A stretch of 64,000 nt of DNA from Neorhizobium galegae (GCF_017877055.1 NZ_JAGIPG010000003.1:310001-374000); one strand, 5' to 3'; shown: positions 18,602-27,993, counted from the first letter of the stretch. Notes: a model not told the origin generated them from the sequence alone. Numbers and translations are program-made.

Positions 18602-20175
18602 ACGAACTTGAAGTAGTCGCCGTAGATGCGCATTTCGCCGTTCGGCTTGAACTTGAACTGGATGCCGGCGCGGTGGGCGCAGTTATAGACGCTCTTCCAC
18701 ATGTAGTAGCCGGGCGTGATGCGCTGCCATTCCTCGGATAGCGCCAGATAGGCCTTTTTGCGCTCCTCGAAATCGGTCGCCTCGTCGAACTTCTTGCCGA
18801 GTTCCAGGAATTTCGGAGAGGGATCCCAGGTCTTCCAGGTGGCGGTCGAACGCGAGGCGGTCGGACCCCAGTCGAGCCACAGCGGCTGGTAGGGATCGCC
18901 CGGGATGAAGTCCGAACTCATCGACATGTTCATCATGTGATAGGGCCGGCGGTAGACGAGCTCGAAATTGTCGAGGATCTGGGCCTCGACATTGACACCG
19001 ATCTCGCGCCATTGCTCGACCATGATTTCGGCTGCTGCCTCGTAGTTCGGATAATACTGGCGGGTGATGTGCCAGATCAGCTTCTCGCCCTTGTATTTGG
19101 TCTTGGCGACGAGCGCCTTGGCGGCCGCCACGTCGTAGGGGAGCTTTACCGGCAAATTCGGGTCGTAGAATTTGCCGTATTCCTTAAAGTTGAACGGGAC
19201 TGCCGGATGTTCGGTGGTGCCGTTGAACAGGGCTTGGACGATCGCGTTCATGTCGATCGCCTGGACCATGGCGTAGCGCAGGTTCGGATCGACCAACGGA
19301 TTGTCTTCCGGATCGGGGCGGGTGTTGAAGGCGAAGGCCGGGTAGTTGTCGGCCAGGACGCGCTTCAGCGTCACGCCCTGGTATTTTTCGAGCGCCGCTT
19401 CCTGGTCGGTCGGAATGTTGACGATGAAGTCGAATTCCTTGGAGACGAGACCGGCCATGCGGGCGGCGAATTCCGGAACGATCTTCCAGGAGATCTGCTT
19501 GACCGGCGGCGGGCCGTCCCAATAATCGTCGAAGGCTTCGAGAACCATGATTTCGCCGGAACGGAAGGTCGTCACCTTGTAGGGGCCGGTGCCGATCGGT
19601 TTCTGGCCGAAGGCGTCGACGCCGACTTCCATGTAATATTTCTTCGGCACCACGAAGCCGATATAGCCGGTGAGCTTGCTCGGGATGTTCGGGTCCGGCC
19701 GCTCGGTCTCGATCTCGAATGTGTATTTGCCGGTCGCCTCGACGCGCTTGAAGCCGGCTGTAAACGTCTTGCCGCGCGGCTCGAAGGGCTTTGCGCCCCA
19801 GAGGCGTTCGGGCGACAGGGTGAAGACCGCGTCCTCCGCCGTCATCTCCGTGCCGTCGTGGAACTTGACGCCTTCCCGCAGGGTGAACTTCCAGACGGTG
19901 CCATTCTGCTCCCATTTGGTGGCGAGCTTCGGTGCGAAGATCAGGCCGTTCTCGTCCTTGATGTAGTCGCGATCGACGAGGTTGTCGTAGAAATTCGGGA
20001 AGATACGGCGCGACGTGGTCGAGATGCCGTTGATCGTCGCCATATTGGCCCAGAGATTGTCGACCGCGATATTGAGCGACGGCCGGTCCGCGGCATTTGC
20101 CTTCGGGAGGCTGCCCACCATAGACAGCGCCCCCGCGCCCAGAATGAGACTTCCCACTTCACGTCTTGTAAACAT
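18598..20175 (-). CDS. Peptide/amide ABC transporter substrate-binding protein (SBP family 5)
   Basis: Encodes 525 residues. The N-terminus MFTRREVGSLILGAGALS has the twin-arginine look of a Tat signal, with cleavage likely near KANA. The rest is a typical family 5 binding protein: KWEQNGTVWKFTLREGVKFHDGTEMTAEDAVF, PIGTGPYKVTTF and the C-terminal SEEWQRITPGYYMWK. It would capture a peptide-like ligand in the periplasm for the permeases encoded just upstream. The 42-bp gap to the permease gene is the largest in the operon, as often seen where the binding protein needs its own strong ribosome site. Confidence 0.93.
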   Translation of the reverse strand: MFTRREVGSLILGAGALSMVGSLPKANAADRPSLNIAVDNLWANMATINGISTTSRRIFPNFYDNLVDRDYIKDENGLIFAPKLATKWEQNGTVWKFTLREGVKFHDGTEMTAEDAVFTLSPERLWGAKPFEPRGKTFTAGFKRVEATGKYTFEIETERPDPNIPSKLTGYIGFVVPKKYYMEVGVDAFGQKPIGTGPYKVTTFRSGEIMVLEAFDDYWDGPPPVKQISWKIVPEFAARMAGLVSKEFDFIVNIPTDQEAALEKYQGVTLKRVLADNYPAFAFNTRPDPEDNPLVDPNLRYAMVQAIDMNAIVQALFNGTTEHPAVPFNFKEYGKFYDPNLPVKLPYDVAAAKALVAKTKYKGEKLIWHITRQYYPNYEAAAEIMVEQWREIGVNVEAQILDNFELVYRRPYHMMNMSMSSDFIPGDPYQPLWLDWGPTASRSTATWKTWDPSPKFLELGKKFDEATDFEERKKAYLALSEEWQRITPGYYMWKSVYNCAHRAGIQFKFKPNGEMRIYGDYFKFV

Positions 20176-20217
20176 CGTTCCACCTTCCCTTGTTCATTTA
20201 TGTTCGAACGGCATTTT

Positions 20218-21057
20218 TCAGGTTGTTCGGGCGCGCAGCATCGGGTCGAGACGGTCACGCAGCCAGTCGCCGACGATGCTCATCGAAAGAGTGACGAGAA
20301 AGATGACCAGGCCGGGCCAGACCGAGATCCACCAGGCGGTCGAAAGGTAGTCGCGGCCGTCGCCGAGGATCTGGCCGAGGCTGGTCTGTGGGGCCTGGAT
20401 GCCGAGGCCCAGGAAGCTGAGCGAGGTTTCCAGGAGGATGATCTGCGGGAACGTCAGGGTCACCTGGACGATCAGAGCGCTCGCGACGTTCGGCAACACA
20501 TGCTTGAGGTAGAGCCGGCCGTTACCGGCGCCGAGTGCGACGATCGCCTTGGCATAGGGCTGGTTGATCGCCGACAGAACCACGCCGCGCGACAGGCGGG
20601 CGTATTTCTCCCATCCGAACAGGCCCATGAGGATGATGAACAGCGTCATGCTGTTGCCGAAGAAGGCAAGCAGCGTCAGGGTGATGAGGATGAAGGGCAG
20701 GGACGCCTGGAAGTCGACCAGCATCATCAGCACCTCCTCGACCCAGCCGCGGAAATGGGCCGCGATGAAGCCGATCGCAGAACCGAAGACGGCACCGATG
20801 ATCGTGCCGGCGATTGCCACCGAAAGTGACATCTGCAGGCCGGCGATCACCCTTGCCACCATGTCGCGGCCGATGCGGTCGGTGCCGAGCGGGAAGCTCG
20901 GATTGCTGCCGGTCATGAAGGCCGGCGGCTTCAGGCGTGCGAGCAGGTTCTGTTGCGACATGCCATGCGAGGTGAAGACATTGCCGATGATGGCAACGAC
21001 GACCGCGATCGCCAGGATGACGATGGCAAAGACGAGAATAGGGGAAACGCGCTTCAT
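20218..21057 (-). CDS. ABC transporter permease, DppC/OppC type
   Basis: Encodes 279 residues with a first membrane helix at 8-28 and about five more. The LGTDRIGRDMVARVIAGLQMSL segment and the GWEKYARLSRG EAA-like loop are typical of DppC. It is the second permease of the importer, 10 bp after the DppB-type gene. Confidence 0.93.
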   Translation of the reverse strand: MKRVSPILVFAIVILAIAVVVAIIGNVFTSHGMSQQNLLARLKPPAFMTGSNPSFPLGTDRIGRDMVARVIAGLQMSLSVAIAGTIIGAVFGSAIGFIAAHFRGWVEEVLMMLVDFQASLPFILITLTLLAFFGNSMTLFIILMGLFGWEKYARLSRGVVLSAINQPYAKAIVALGAGNGRLYLKHVLPNVASALIVQVTLTFPQIILLETSLSFLGLGIQAPQTSLGQILGDGRDYLSTAWWISVWPGLVIFLVTLSMSIVGDWLRDRLDPMLRARTT

Positions 21058-21067
21058 CCGCCGGCCC

Positions 21068-21988
21068 TTAGTTCTGCACGCGGATGCGCGGGTCGAGCAG
21101 GCCGTAGAGCAGGTCCACGACTAGGTTTGCCAGAACCATCGTCACCGCCATGATCAGCACAAGTCCCTGAACGACCGCAAGGTCGCGCGAGGAGACCGCC
21201 GTCACCAGCAGACGACCGACGCCCGGCCATGCGAACACGGTTTCCACGACGATGGCGCCGCCGATCAGTTCACCGAGATTAAGGCCTATGATGGTGACGA
21301 GCGGGATGCTGGCGTTCGGCAGCGCGTGGAAGATGATCCGCTTCCAGTACCCGACGCCTTTTGCGGCTGCGGCCCGGATATAGAGCTTGTCCAGCACTTC
21401 CAGCATCGCGGAACGGGTGAAACGGGCGAGCGTGCCGGCCGTGAAGGTCGCAAGCGTGATGGCGGGCATGATCAGATGCCAGACGGTCCCGGTGCCGGAA
21501 CTCGGCAGCCACTGCAGGCTTAACGAAAAGAGCAGGATCATCAGGATGCCGAGGAAGAAGTTCGGCAGCGCGAAGCCGAAAACGGCAGTCGCCATGATGA
21601 GGTTGTCGAAGGCCGAGCCGCGCTTGATGGCGGCGATGATGCCGGCCGGCACGCCGATCAGGATGGCGCCAATATAGGAGAAGAGGCCGAGGATCAGCGT
21701 CCACGGAATCCGTTCGGCGATAATGTCGATGACCTCGCGACCGTCGCGATAGGAAATGCCGAACTGGCCGGTCGCCATCTGGACGACGTAGCGGAAGTAC
21801 TGGATCCAGAGCGGATCATCGAGACGCCAGAGCTGGCGGAACTGCTCGACTTCCTCCGGCGTAGCATCGGCGCCGACAAGCGCCACGACCGGATCGCCTG
21901 ACGTTCTGAGCACCACGAATACGAAAGTTACCACGAACCAAAGCGTCAACACGGTCCGCAGAATTTTTAACACCCAGAAACGCGTCAT
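21068..21988 (-). CDS. ABC transporter permease, DppB/OppB type
   Basis: Encodes 306 residues from the preferred start. An in-frame ATG exists at 22027, but the ATG at 21988 has GGAG 4 bp before it and gives the usual DppB beginning MTRFWVLKILRTVLTLWFVV. Further motifs: QFRQLWRLDDPLWIQYFRY in the periplasmic loop and the EAA-like segment IRAAAAKGVGYWKRIIFHA. It is the first gene of the eight-gene minus-strand operon, divergent from the LysR gene. Confidence 0.92.
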   Translation of the reverse strand: MTRFWVLKILRTVLTLWFVVTFVFVVLRTSGDPVVALVGADATPEEVEQFRQLWRLDDPLWIQYFRYVVQMATGQFGISYRDGREVIDIIAERIPWTLILGLFSYIGAILIGVPAGIIAAIKRGSAFDNLIMATAVFGFALPNFFLGILMILLFSLSLQWLPSSGTGTVWHLIMPAITLATFTAGTLARFTRSAMLEVLDKLYIRAAAAKGVGYWKRIIFHALPNASIPLVTIIGLNLGELIGGAIVVETVFAWPGVGRLLVTAVSSRDLAVVQGLVLIMAVTMVLANLVVDLLYGLLDPRIRVQN

Positions 21989-22062
21989 CACGCTCCGTTT
22001 CGGGAGCCGAAGCTCCAGCTGTTCCAATTCTTATTGTCGTTTTTTTGAAAACTAATCACGGG

Positions 22063-22080
22063 AATAGATTATTATCTATT
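22063..22080. promoter_or_regulatory. Inverted repeat between the dpp-type operon and lysR, candidate LysR box
   Basis: AATAGAT and ATCTATT form perfect 7-bp arms around TATT, in an AT-rich stretch 34 bp before the LysR start and 75 bp before the operon start. This is where a LysR-type protein usually binds to control both itself and the divergent operon. Confidence 0.5.
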
Positions 22081-22113
22081 ACAAAATCGTAGGGGCATTG
22101 ATATGTTTCCGAT

Positions 22114-23091
22114 ATGAAATACGGCATCGAGTTTCGTCACCTCCACTATTTCGCCTGCGTCGCGGAAGAACTGCATTTCAGCCGCGCCGCCGACAAGCTC
22201 GGCATGGCGCAAGCGCCGCTCAGCCAGCAGATCCGGCAGCTCGAAGACCGCCTCGGCACCAAGCTTTTCCGCCGGACGACCCGACGCGTGAAGCTGACGC
22301 CGGCCGGCGAGATCTTTCTGCGTCACGCCCAGGAAATCCTAGGCGGCATCGACAGGGCGGTCACGCATACCCGTTCCATTTCCGGTGACGATAGCGGAAC
22401 GATTTCCGTCAGCGGCGTGCATGTGGCGCTATCGCATGTCCTGCCGCCGGTAATTTCGGACTTTCGAAAACGCTATCCGGCGATGACCGTCGATGTGCAG
22501 GTGCTCGGGACGGCGCAGCAGCTCGAACTGCTCCAGAGCAACAAGGTGCAGGTCGCCTTCATCCGCCCGACCAACCCGGCGGGTTTCCTGAAGACGGAGC
22601 ATATCTTGCAGGAAGGTTTCGTGGCGGTGCTGCCCATGGGGCATCGGCTGGCGCAGAAGGAAAACCTGACGGTCAAGGATTTTGCCGGCGAACCCATCAT
22701 CACCTACGCCCCGACCGTTGGTGCGAGCTATTATCATGCGATCATGGGTGCATTGCGCCGCGCCGGCGTCTATCCGGTCATCGTGCAGGAGGTCTCGCAT
22801 ACTTTGGCGATCGGCACGTTGGTGGCGGCCGGCGTCGGGATTGCGATTGCGCCTTCCTGGCTCGCCCACAATCCGAGCCCGTATCTCGCCTACCGGCGGC
22901 TTGACGACATCCCTGCCGAAGTCGAGTTGCTCGTTGCATGGCATGCCGAGGAGAAATCGAAGATCGTGCTCGACTTCGTGGAGACGACGCGTCGTATTTC
23001 AACAATGAAGGACGTGAAAACCGCTATCAAGTGGCCGCTCCAGTCCATCCTGGCGACACAGCCGGAACCGATCGACGGATGGCCGCAATAG
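22114..23091 (+). CDS. LysR-family transcriptional regulator
   Basis: Encodes 325 residues. The winged helix-turn-helix is complete: FRHLHYFACVAEELHFSRAA, then LSQQIRQLEDRLGTKLFRR and LTPAGEIFLRHAQEIL. The effector domain from about residue 92 has the usual LysR substrate-binding layout. The divergent arrangement and the palindrome in the 87-bp (or 125-bp) intergenic space point to control of the peptide-uptake operon. Regulation of the tannase gene 108 bp downstream is also possible. Confidence 0.92.
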   Translation: MKYGIEFRHLHYFACVAEELHFSRAADKLGMAQAPLSQQIRQLEDRLGTKLFRRTTRRVKLTPAGEIFLRHAQEILGGIDRAVTHTRSISGDDSGTISVSGVHVALSHVLPPVISDFRKRYPAMTVDVQVLGTAQQLELLQSNKVQVAFIRPTNPAGFLKTEHILQEGFVAVLPMGHRLAQKENLTVKDFAGEPIITYAPTVGASYYHAIMGALRRAGVYPVIVQEVSHTLAIGTLVAAGVGIAIAPSWLAHNPSPYLAYRRLDDIPAEVELLVAWHAEEKSKIVLDFVETTRRISTMKDVKTAIKWPLQSILATQPEPIDGWPQ

Positions 23092-23199
23092 CCAACCGGG
23101 TCAGGCAAGCGGCGCTGCCGTTGATTGACAGGGAGCCTGAAATCTGGTGCGTTGTGGCGCGGCTTGAGGAGGCTGCGTCATGGAGGAGGACGATCGGAT

Positions 23200-24738
23200 A
23201 TGATCAGGCTGGTTGTTGCCACAGCTTTTGTTGCCCTTGCGCTCGGTTTGACACCGGCCGCCGCCGCGGAACCTTCGCCCGAAGTCCGATGCTCGGCGGC
23301 GAAGAACCTTCAGCTGGCCGCGTTCGACATGAAGGTCGCGAGCGCCGATCACGTCAACGACAAGGGATCGGCGCATTGCCTCGTCAGCGGGTCGTTCGAG
23401 CACCGCACCGGCGCGGACGGCAAGCCTTATGCCATTGGCTTTTCAATTGCCCTGCCGGACAATTGGACCGGAAGGTTTCTGGTCCAAGGCGGCGGAGGTC
23501 TGAATGGCGTCGTGCGGCCAGCTGTAGGGGACGTCGCTGCCGGAACGCAGAATGCTCTCTCTCGTGGTTTTGCGGTCATCTCGCATGATAGCGGCCACAA
23601 GGGCGAAGCTTGGGACGCCTCCTTCAGGGCGGATCAGATTGCCACGCTGAATTTCGCCGGCTGGTCGGTTGAGAAGGTAACAGTGCTCGGCAAGGCACTG
23701 GTCACCGCCTATTACGGCAAGGTTGCCGATCGCTCTTATTTCGCAGGATGCTCGACCGGCGGGCGCGAGGCCATGGCTTCTGCGCAACGGTTTCCCACAT
23801 TGTTCGACGGCATTATCGCCGGGGCTCCCGCCATGCGCACGAGCCGTTCGAACATGTCGCTCGCCGCCAAGAACGTTGCGATGAACAAGATATCTCCGGC
23901 CGGCCCTGACGGCGCGCCGGACCGAGCGAAAGCCTTCTCGGACGCCGATCGCGATCTGGTTCTCAAGGGGATACTGAAATCCTGCGATGGCCTTGATGGC
24001 ATCGAGGACGGAATGATCGCAAATACAGCCGCTTGCAAATTCGATCCGGCGAGCCTCCTTTGTCCTGGCGGGAAAGCCGACGGCTGCCTTATGAAGCAGC
24101 AGGTGGACGTGGTGGCCGAAACGTTTTCACCGACGCTTGATGCGTCAGGTCGGCCCGCTTATGTGGCGTTTCCCTACGATACGGGCGTCATGAGCACCAT
24201 AGATCCTATTCCGGGGCTCATGCGGTTCGATGACAAACGCAATCGGCAATTCAAGAACAACGCCATGAGTTTCGATGTGGACGACGCCGTCGAGAAAGCC
24301 GATATCGGTGATCCGCAGCAGCGGCTGATCAACGCCGATCAATGGACGGATCTCAGTTCCTTCGCTGCCCGGGGAAGCAAGATCATTTTCTTCCATGGGG
24401 TTAGCGATCCCTGGTTTTCCTCCAACGATACGGTCGATTTTTTCAACCGGATGAGCACTGCGACCAGGGCCGGCAAGCGGGTGGAGGACTGGGCCAAGCT
24501 CTATCTCGTCCCGGGCATGGCCCATTGCCGTGGCGGACCTGCCAGCCTCGACCAGTTCGACATGTTGAGCAAGCTGGTCGACTGGGTGGAAAAGGATGAA
24601 GCTCCGCGAAGTGTCGAAGCTTCGGGCAAGGCTTTTCCCGGCCGGACCCGTCCGCTATGCCCCTACCCGTCCTACGCGCAATACAAAGGGGATGGGAATA
24701 TCGACAGCGCGGCAAGTTTCGACTGTCGGAACCGCTAA
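23200..24738 (+). CDS. Secreted tannase/feruloyl esterase family protein
   Basis: Encodes 512 residues from ATG 23200, which has GGAGGAGGA 9 bp upstream; an earlier in-frame start at 23125 has no such site. Signal peptide MIRLVVATAFVALALGLTPAAAA. The fold signature is present: QGGGGLNG, the nucleophile elbow FAGCSTGGREAM (Cys-Ser pair), an acid near FHGVSDPWFSSND and the MAHCRGG His-Cys pair. Together these form the CS-D-HC motif of tannases and feruloyl esterases. It should hydrolyse phenolic esters of plant material in the periplasm or outside, consistent with a plant-associated or soil lifestyle. Confidence 0.92.
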   Translation: MIRLVVATAFVALALGLTPAAAAEPSPEVRCSAAKNLQLAAFDMKVASADHVNDKGSAHCLVSGSFEHRTGADGKPYAIGFSIALPDNWTGRFLVQGGGGLNGVVRPAVGDVAAGTQNALSRGFAVISHDSGHKGEAWDASFRADQIATLNFAGWSVEKVTVLGKALVTAYYGKVADRSYFAGCSTGGREAMASAQRFPTLFDGIIAGAPAMRTSRSNMSLAAKNVAMNKISPAGPDGAPDRAKAFSDADRDLVLKGILKSCDGLDGIEDGMIANTAACKFDPASLLCPGGKADGCLMKQQVDVVAETFSPTLDASGRPAYVAFPYDTGVMSTIDPIPGLMRFDDKRNRQFKNNAMSFDVDDAVEKADIGDPQQRLINADQWTDLSSFAARGSKIIFFHGVSDPWFSSNDTVDFFNRMSTATRAGKRVEDWAKLYLVPGMAHCRGGPASLDQFDMLSKLVDWVEKDEAPRSVEASGKAFPGRTRPLCPYPSYAQYKGDGNIDSAASFDCRNR

Positions 24739-25072
24739 CGTGGGTCCCTTGGCCTTGCACGATTGAGCGCAAGCGACTGGATTCCGGACTCCAGTCGCGA
24801 GGCGGGACCATTGCTGATGGTGGGGGTCTTCCCGCATCGCCATCATTGTTCACTGCTCGTGATTCGCATATCCGCCAGATGATCTATTTCCGCACCAACA
24901 TGCCGGAGAATGGTACGCCCGTCGCGGTACGAGAGTTTGTGGTGAACATGCCCCGCCCGGGGACCACCGAAAGGAGCAGCCGAACTTAGCCGCGCCTACG
25001 TCGTTTTCTCAATTTGAAATGACGCATTCCGCTCGATCTTATGGGGTATCCAAAGATGGCGTGGAGTTTTGA
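24739..25072. other. Intergenic stretch after the tannase gene
   Basis: No convincing gene in 334 bp. It holds a strong hairpin close to the tannase stop, then sequence with short overlapping frames on both strands and no recognisable product. GGAG at about 25061 belongs to the next small gene. Confidence 0.6.
24773..24798 (+). terminator. Hairpin downstream of the tannase gene
   Basis: Arms GCGACTGGA (24773-24781) and TCCAGTCGC (24790-24798) pair perfectly around 8 bases, 34 bp after the tannase stop. There is no T-run, so it is a transcript-end hairpin rather than a classic intrinsic terminator. Confidence 0.45.
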
Positions 25073-25378
25073 ATGTTTTTGGTGACAGTCGCGGACAGTG
25101 ACGATTTTTTTGCTGAAGGTATCAGGATTGAAAATGGAAGACTGTACACAATTGTAACTGATGGTGTCCGGTCGTTTAAGTTGTCAAGCGTGCTGGAAGT
25201 CGTACCGGTCGAGCTGGAGAGCCGCAGCCCCGCAGAGCGGATCGAGGATGTGGTGGCGTCGATGAAAGATCTCTTTCGCATGGAGGCCGCCGATAGAGGG
25301 CAGGACGCAGGAAAGGTCCCTTTAAGAGACCTTGAGGCGGCTTCCCCTATTTGTGAGGAAGCCGCTGGCGAGACTTAG
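25073..25378 (+). CDS. Small hypothetical protein (101 residues)
   Basis: I do not recognise it. The first 60 residues look like a small beta-rich domain (MFLVTVADSDDFFAEG, then IENGRLYTIVTDGV). The C-terminal 40 residues are acidic and probably disordered. ATG 25073 has a GGAG site about 8 bp upstream. A 9-bp inverted repeat lies inside its last codons, so either the frame is a chance reading through a terminator or the gene ends within one. It faces the TctC gene tail to tail. Confidence 0.4.
   Translation: MFLVTVADSDDFFAEGIRIENGRLYTIVTDGVRSFKLSSVLEVVPVELESRSPAERIEDVVASMKDLFRMEAADRGQDAGKVPLRDLEAASPICEEAAGET
25337..25365. terminator. Inverted repeat between convergent genes
   Basis: GCGGCTTCC (25337-25345) and GGAAGCCGC (25357-25365) form a 9-bp stem with an 11-base loop, 33 bp beyond the stop of the minus-strand TctC gene. 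It may end transcripts from either side. No T-run is present. Confidence 0.45.
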
Positions 25379-25397
25379 GTGGTCGTGAACCCACGGA

Positions 25398-26366
25398 TTA
25401 TTCCGCGCTGATATTGCCCTTTTCGATGACGTCCTTCCAGCGTGCCATCTCCTTGTTGAGATAGGTGCCGAATTCCTCGTTGGAATTGGCTACGACGTCG
25501 AAGCCCAGCTTGTTGAACTTGGCAACGATCTCGGGATCTTTGAGCGCCCCTTGGATCGCCTGGTTGAGCTTTGCCTTGACGTCGGCCGGCAGACCCTTCG
25601 GCGCGGCGACGCCCTGCCATGCGCTGACCACGATGTTGCCGTATCCGAGTTCGGTGAGCGTCGGCACGTTCGGCAGCAGCGGATGGCGTTTCTCGCCCGT
25701 CTGTGCGAGCGCCTTCATCTGCCCTCCCTGCACGAAATTGATGATGGCGCCGAGGTTCTGGAAGGACACGTCCACATGGCCGCCAACGAGATCGGCCTGC
25801 GCCGCGGAGCCTCCCTTGTAGGGCACATGCACGCCCTTGGTGCCGGTCGCCTGCCAGAACAGAGCGGCAGTCAGGTGGTCCGAGGAACCTGTGCCGGAAT
25901 TCGCGAAGGTGACGCTTTCCGGCTTTTCCTTCATCGCAGCCACGAGTTCCTGCACGCTGCCCGGCTTGAATTTTGGGGTGGCGACCAGCACGTTTGGGGT
26001 GCTCACCGCCACCGTCAGGAGATCGAAGTCCTTCACCGGATCGTAGGAGAGCTTCTTTTGAAGATAAGGGTTGGTGGCGAAGGTGCCGAGCGAGGCGACC
26101 ATCAGCGTCTGGCCGTTGGCTTCGGCATCGGCAACCAGGCCTGCGCCGATCGCGCCGGTGGCGCCCGGCTTGTTTTCAACCACGATGTTCGCTCCCAATA
26201 CCTTGGACATGTGCGGCTCCATGAGCCGCGCAGTCGTATCGGTCGCGCCACCTGGCGGGAAGGGCACGATAATTGTGATCGGGCCGTCCGGGAATGCCTT
26301 GGCAACGCCTGCGGCAAGAGCGATGCCGAGGCTGAGCGAAACGGCGAGCAGTGTTCGTGCTTTCAT
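25398..26366 (-). CDS. TctC/Bug-family tripartite tricarboxylate transporter binding protein
   Basis: Encodes 322 residues with a signal peptide (SLGIALAAGVAKAFP). PITIIVPFPPGGATDTTARLM and VENKPGATGAIGAGLVA are hallmark segments of the Bug/TctC family. The binding protein captures small carboxylates in the periplasm. No TctA or TctB membrane gene is present in the window, so it is an orphan. It lies 80 bp after the glucarate dehydratase gene on the same strand, which suggests an aldarate such as glucarate as ligand; that is inference. Confidence 0.92.
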   Translation of the reverse strand: MKARTLLAVSLSLGIALAAGVAKAFPDGPITIIVPFPPGGATDTTARLMEPHMSKVLGANIVVENKPGATGAIGAGLVADAEANGQTLMVASLGTFATNPYLQKKLSYDPVKDFDLLTVAVSTPNVLVATPKFKPGSVQELVAAMKEKPESVTFANSGTGSSDHLTAALFWQATGTKGVHVPYKGGSAAQADLVGGHVDVSFQNLGAIINFVQGGQMKALAQTGEKRHPLLPNVPTLTELGYGNIVVSAWQGVAAPKGLPADVKAKLNQAIQGALKDPEIVAKFNKLGFDVVANSNEEFGTYLNKEMARWKDVIEKGNISAE

Positions 26367-26446
26367 GGTTCATCCTCCTCAATGATCCTTGGCGCCGCTT
26401 CCTGGTGATGGCCGCCGCGGCGCAGGGCGACCCTGTGGTTCTTTCG

Positions 26447-27823
26447 TCAGCGCACTAGGCACGGCCGCTTGTTGTCGAAGCGCCAGTCCTTGATGAGATA
26501 TTGCATGGCGGTCGCGTCGTCGCGGGCACCGAGCCCATGCTTCAGGTAGAGTTGGTGGGCTTCCTCGACGCGCTCCATGTCCAGTTCGACGCCGAGCCCC
26601 GGCCGGTCCGGCACCGCGATATGCCCGTCCTCGATCTTCAGTGGCTCGCGGGTCAGCCGCTGGCCGTCCTGCCAGATCCAGTGGGTGTCGAGTGCGGTTA
26701 CGCGTCCGGGTGCTGCCGCGCCCACGTGGGTGAACATGGCCAGCGACACGTCGAAATGGTTGTTGGAATGCGAGCCCCAGGTCATGCCGAAGGTCTGGCA
26801 GACCTGTGCGACCCGCACGGAGCCCTGCATGGTCCAGAAATGCGGGTCGGCGAGCGGGATGTCGACCGACTGCAATTGGATCGCGTGCGAGAGCTGACGC
26901 CAGTCGGTGGCAACCATGTTGGTGGCGGTGGGCAGGCCGGTGGCACGGCGAAATTCGGCCATGATCTCGCGGCCGGAATAGCCCTGCTCGGCGCCGCAGG
27001 GGTCTTCAGCATAAGCGAGCACGTCGCCGCGCCCCTTGCAGAGGCGAATCGCCTCCTCCAGAGACCAGGCGCCATTCGGGTCGAGGGTGACGCGCGCTTC
27101 GGGGAAGCGGCGAGCAATGGCCGTCACTGCCTCGATCTCCTCGTCGCCTAGCAAGACCCCGCCTTTCAGCTTGAAGTCACGAAAACCGTAGCGCTCCTGC
27201 GTCGCCTCGGCGAGCCGGACGATCGCTTCCGGCGTAAGCGCCTCCTCATCGCGCAGCCGCAACCAGGCGTCGCTCTCGCTCTTGCCGTCACGATAAAGGA
27301 GACCTGTCTTTTGGCGATCGCCGACGTAGAAGAGGTAACCGAGCATTTCGACGCGGTCGCGCTGCTGGCCGTCGCCGAGAAGGGCTGCCACCGGCACGCC
27401 GAGATGTTGGCCGAGAAGGTCGAGCAGCGCCGATTCCAGCCCAGTCACCACATGGATCGTCGTACGCAGATCGAAGGTCTGCAGTCCGCGGCCGCCGCTG
27501 TCACGGTCGCCGAAAGTCTTCCGCACCCGGTCGAGCAGGCCGTTATAACCGCCGATCGTCTGGCCGATCAGGAGAGGGCCTGCTTCCTCGATCGTCTGAC
27601 GGATCGTCTCACCGCCTGGAACCTCGCCGATGCCCACATGACCCGAATCATCTTCGATGATCGCGAGGTTGCGGGTGAAGAAGGGGGCATGCGCCCCGCT
27701 GAGGTTGAGCAGCATACTATCCCGTCCCGCAACCGGGATCGCCCGCACGGAAACGATACGCGGCGTATGCCGAGCGAGATGGCTGTTTACGGAGTGTGTC
27801 GACGAATTCGGCTCGCTAAGCAT
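26447..27823 (-). CDS. gudD: Glucarate dehydratase (enolase superfamily)
   Basis: Encodes 458 residues from ATG 27823, which has GAGG 6 bp upstream; the in-frame ATG at 27838 lacks a ribosome site. Catalytic landmarks of GudD are visible: FKLKGGV (KxK base), VTLDPNGAW and AEDPCG (metal ligands), NMVATDW and the SHSNNHFDVSL His. It dehydrates D-glucarate or L-idarate to 5-dehydro-4-deoxyglucarate. The next gene on the strand is the TctC binding protein; a GntR regulator is divergent. The other enzymes of the glucarate route (GarD/KdgD, dehydrogenase) are not in the window. Confidence 0.93.
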   Translation of the reverse strand: MLSEPNSSTHSVNSHLARHTPRIVSVRAIPVAGRDSMLLNLSGAHAPFFTRNLAIIEDDSGHVGIGEVPGGETIRQTIEEAGPLLIGQTIGGYNGLLDRVRKTFGDRDSGGRGLQTFDLRTTIHVVTGLESALLDLLGQHLGVPVAALLGDGQQRDRVEMLGYLFYVGDRQKTGLLYRDGKSESDAWLRLRDEEALTPEAIVRLAEATQERYGFRDFKLKGGVLLGDEEIEAVTAIARRFPEARVTLDPNGAWSLEEAIRLCKGRGDVLAYAEDPCGAEQGYSGREIMAEFRRATGLPTATNMVATDWRQLSHAIQLQSVDIPLADPHFWTMQGSVRVAQVCQTFGMTWGSHSNNHFDVSLAMFTHVGAAAPGRVTALDTHWIWQDGQRLTREPLKIEDGHIAVPDRPGLGVELDMERVEEAHQLYLKHGLGARDDATAMQYLIKDWRFDNKRPCLVR

Positions 27824-27993
27824 CCGGTCCTCTGTCATGTCGGGCTTTTCAGGTCATGCGGTTTTTCGGGCTACCTTGGCGCAGGTGTCCTTTCAAAGGA
27901 GTCGCGCAAACGAACTCATTTGTCAATATAAGTAAATATTAGTAATCGTCCGACCCTATTGGAAAGGACGAATGTCGGGGATAGGATGCGGCA

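Noticed and set aside
27947..27970. CGTCC...GGACG inverted repeat before the GntR gene
   Set aside because: Arms of only five bases with a 14-base gap; likely chance.
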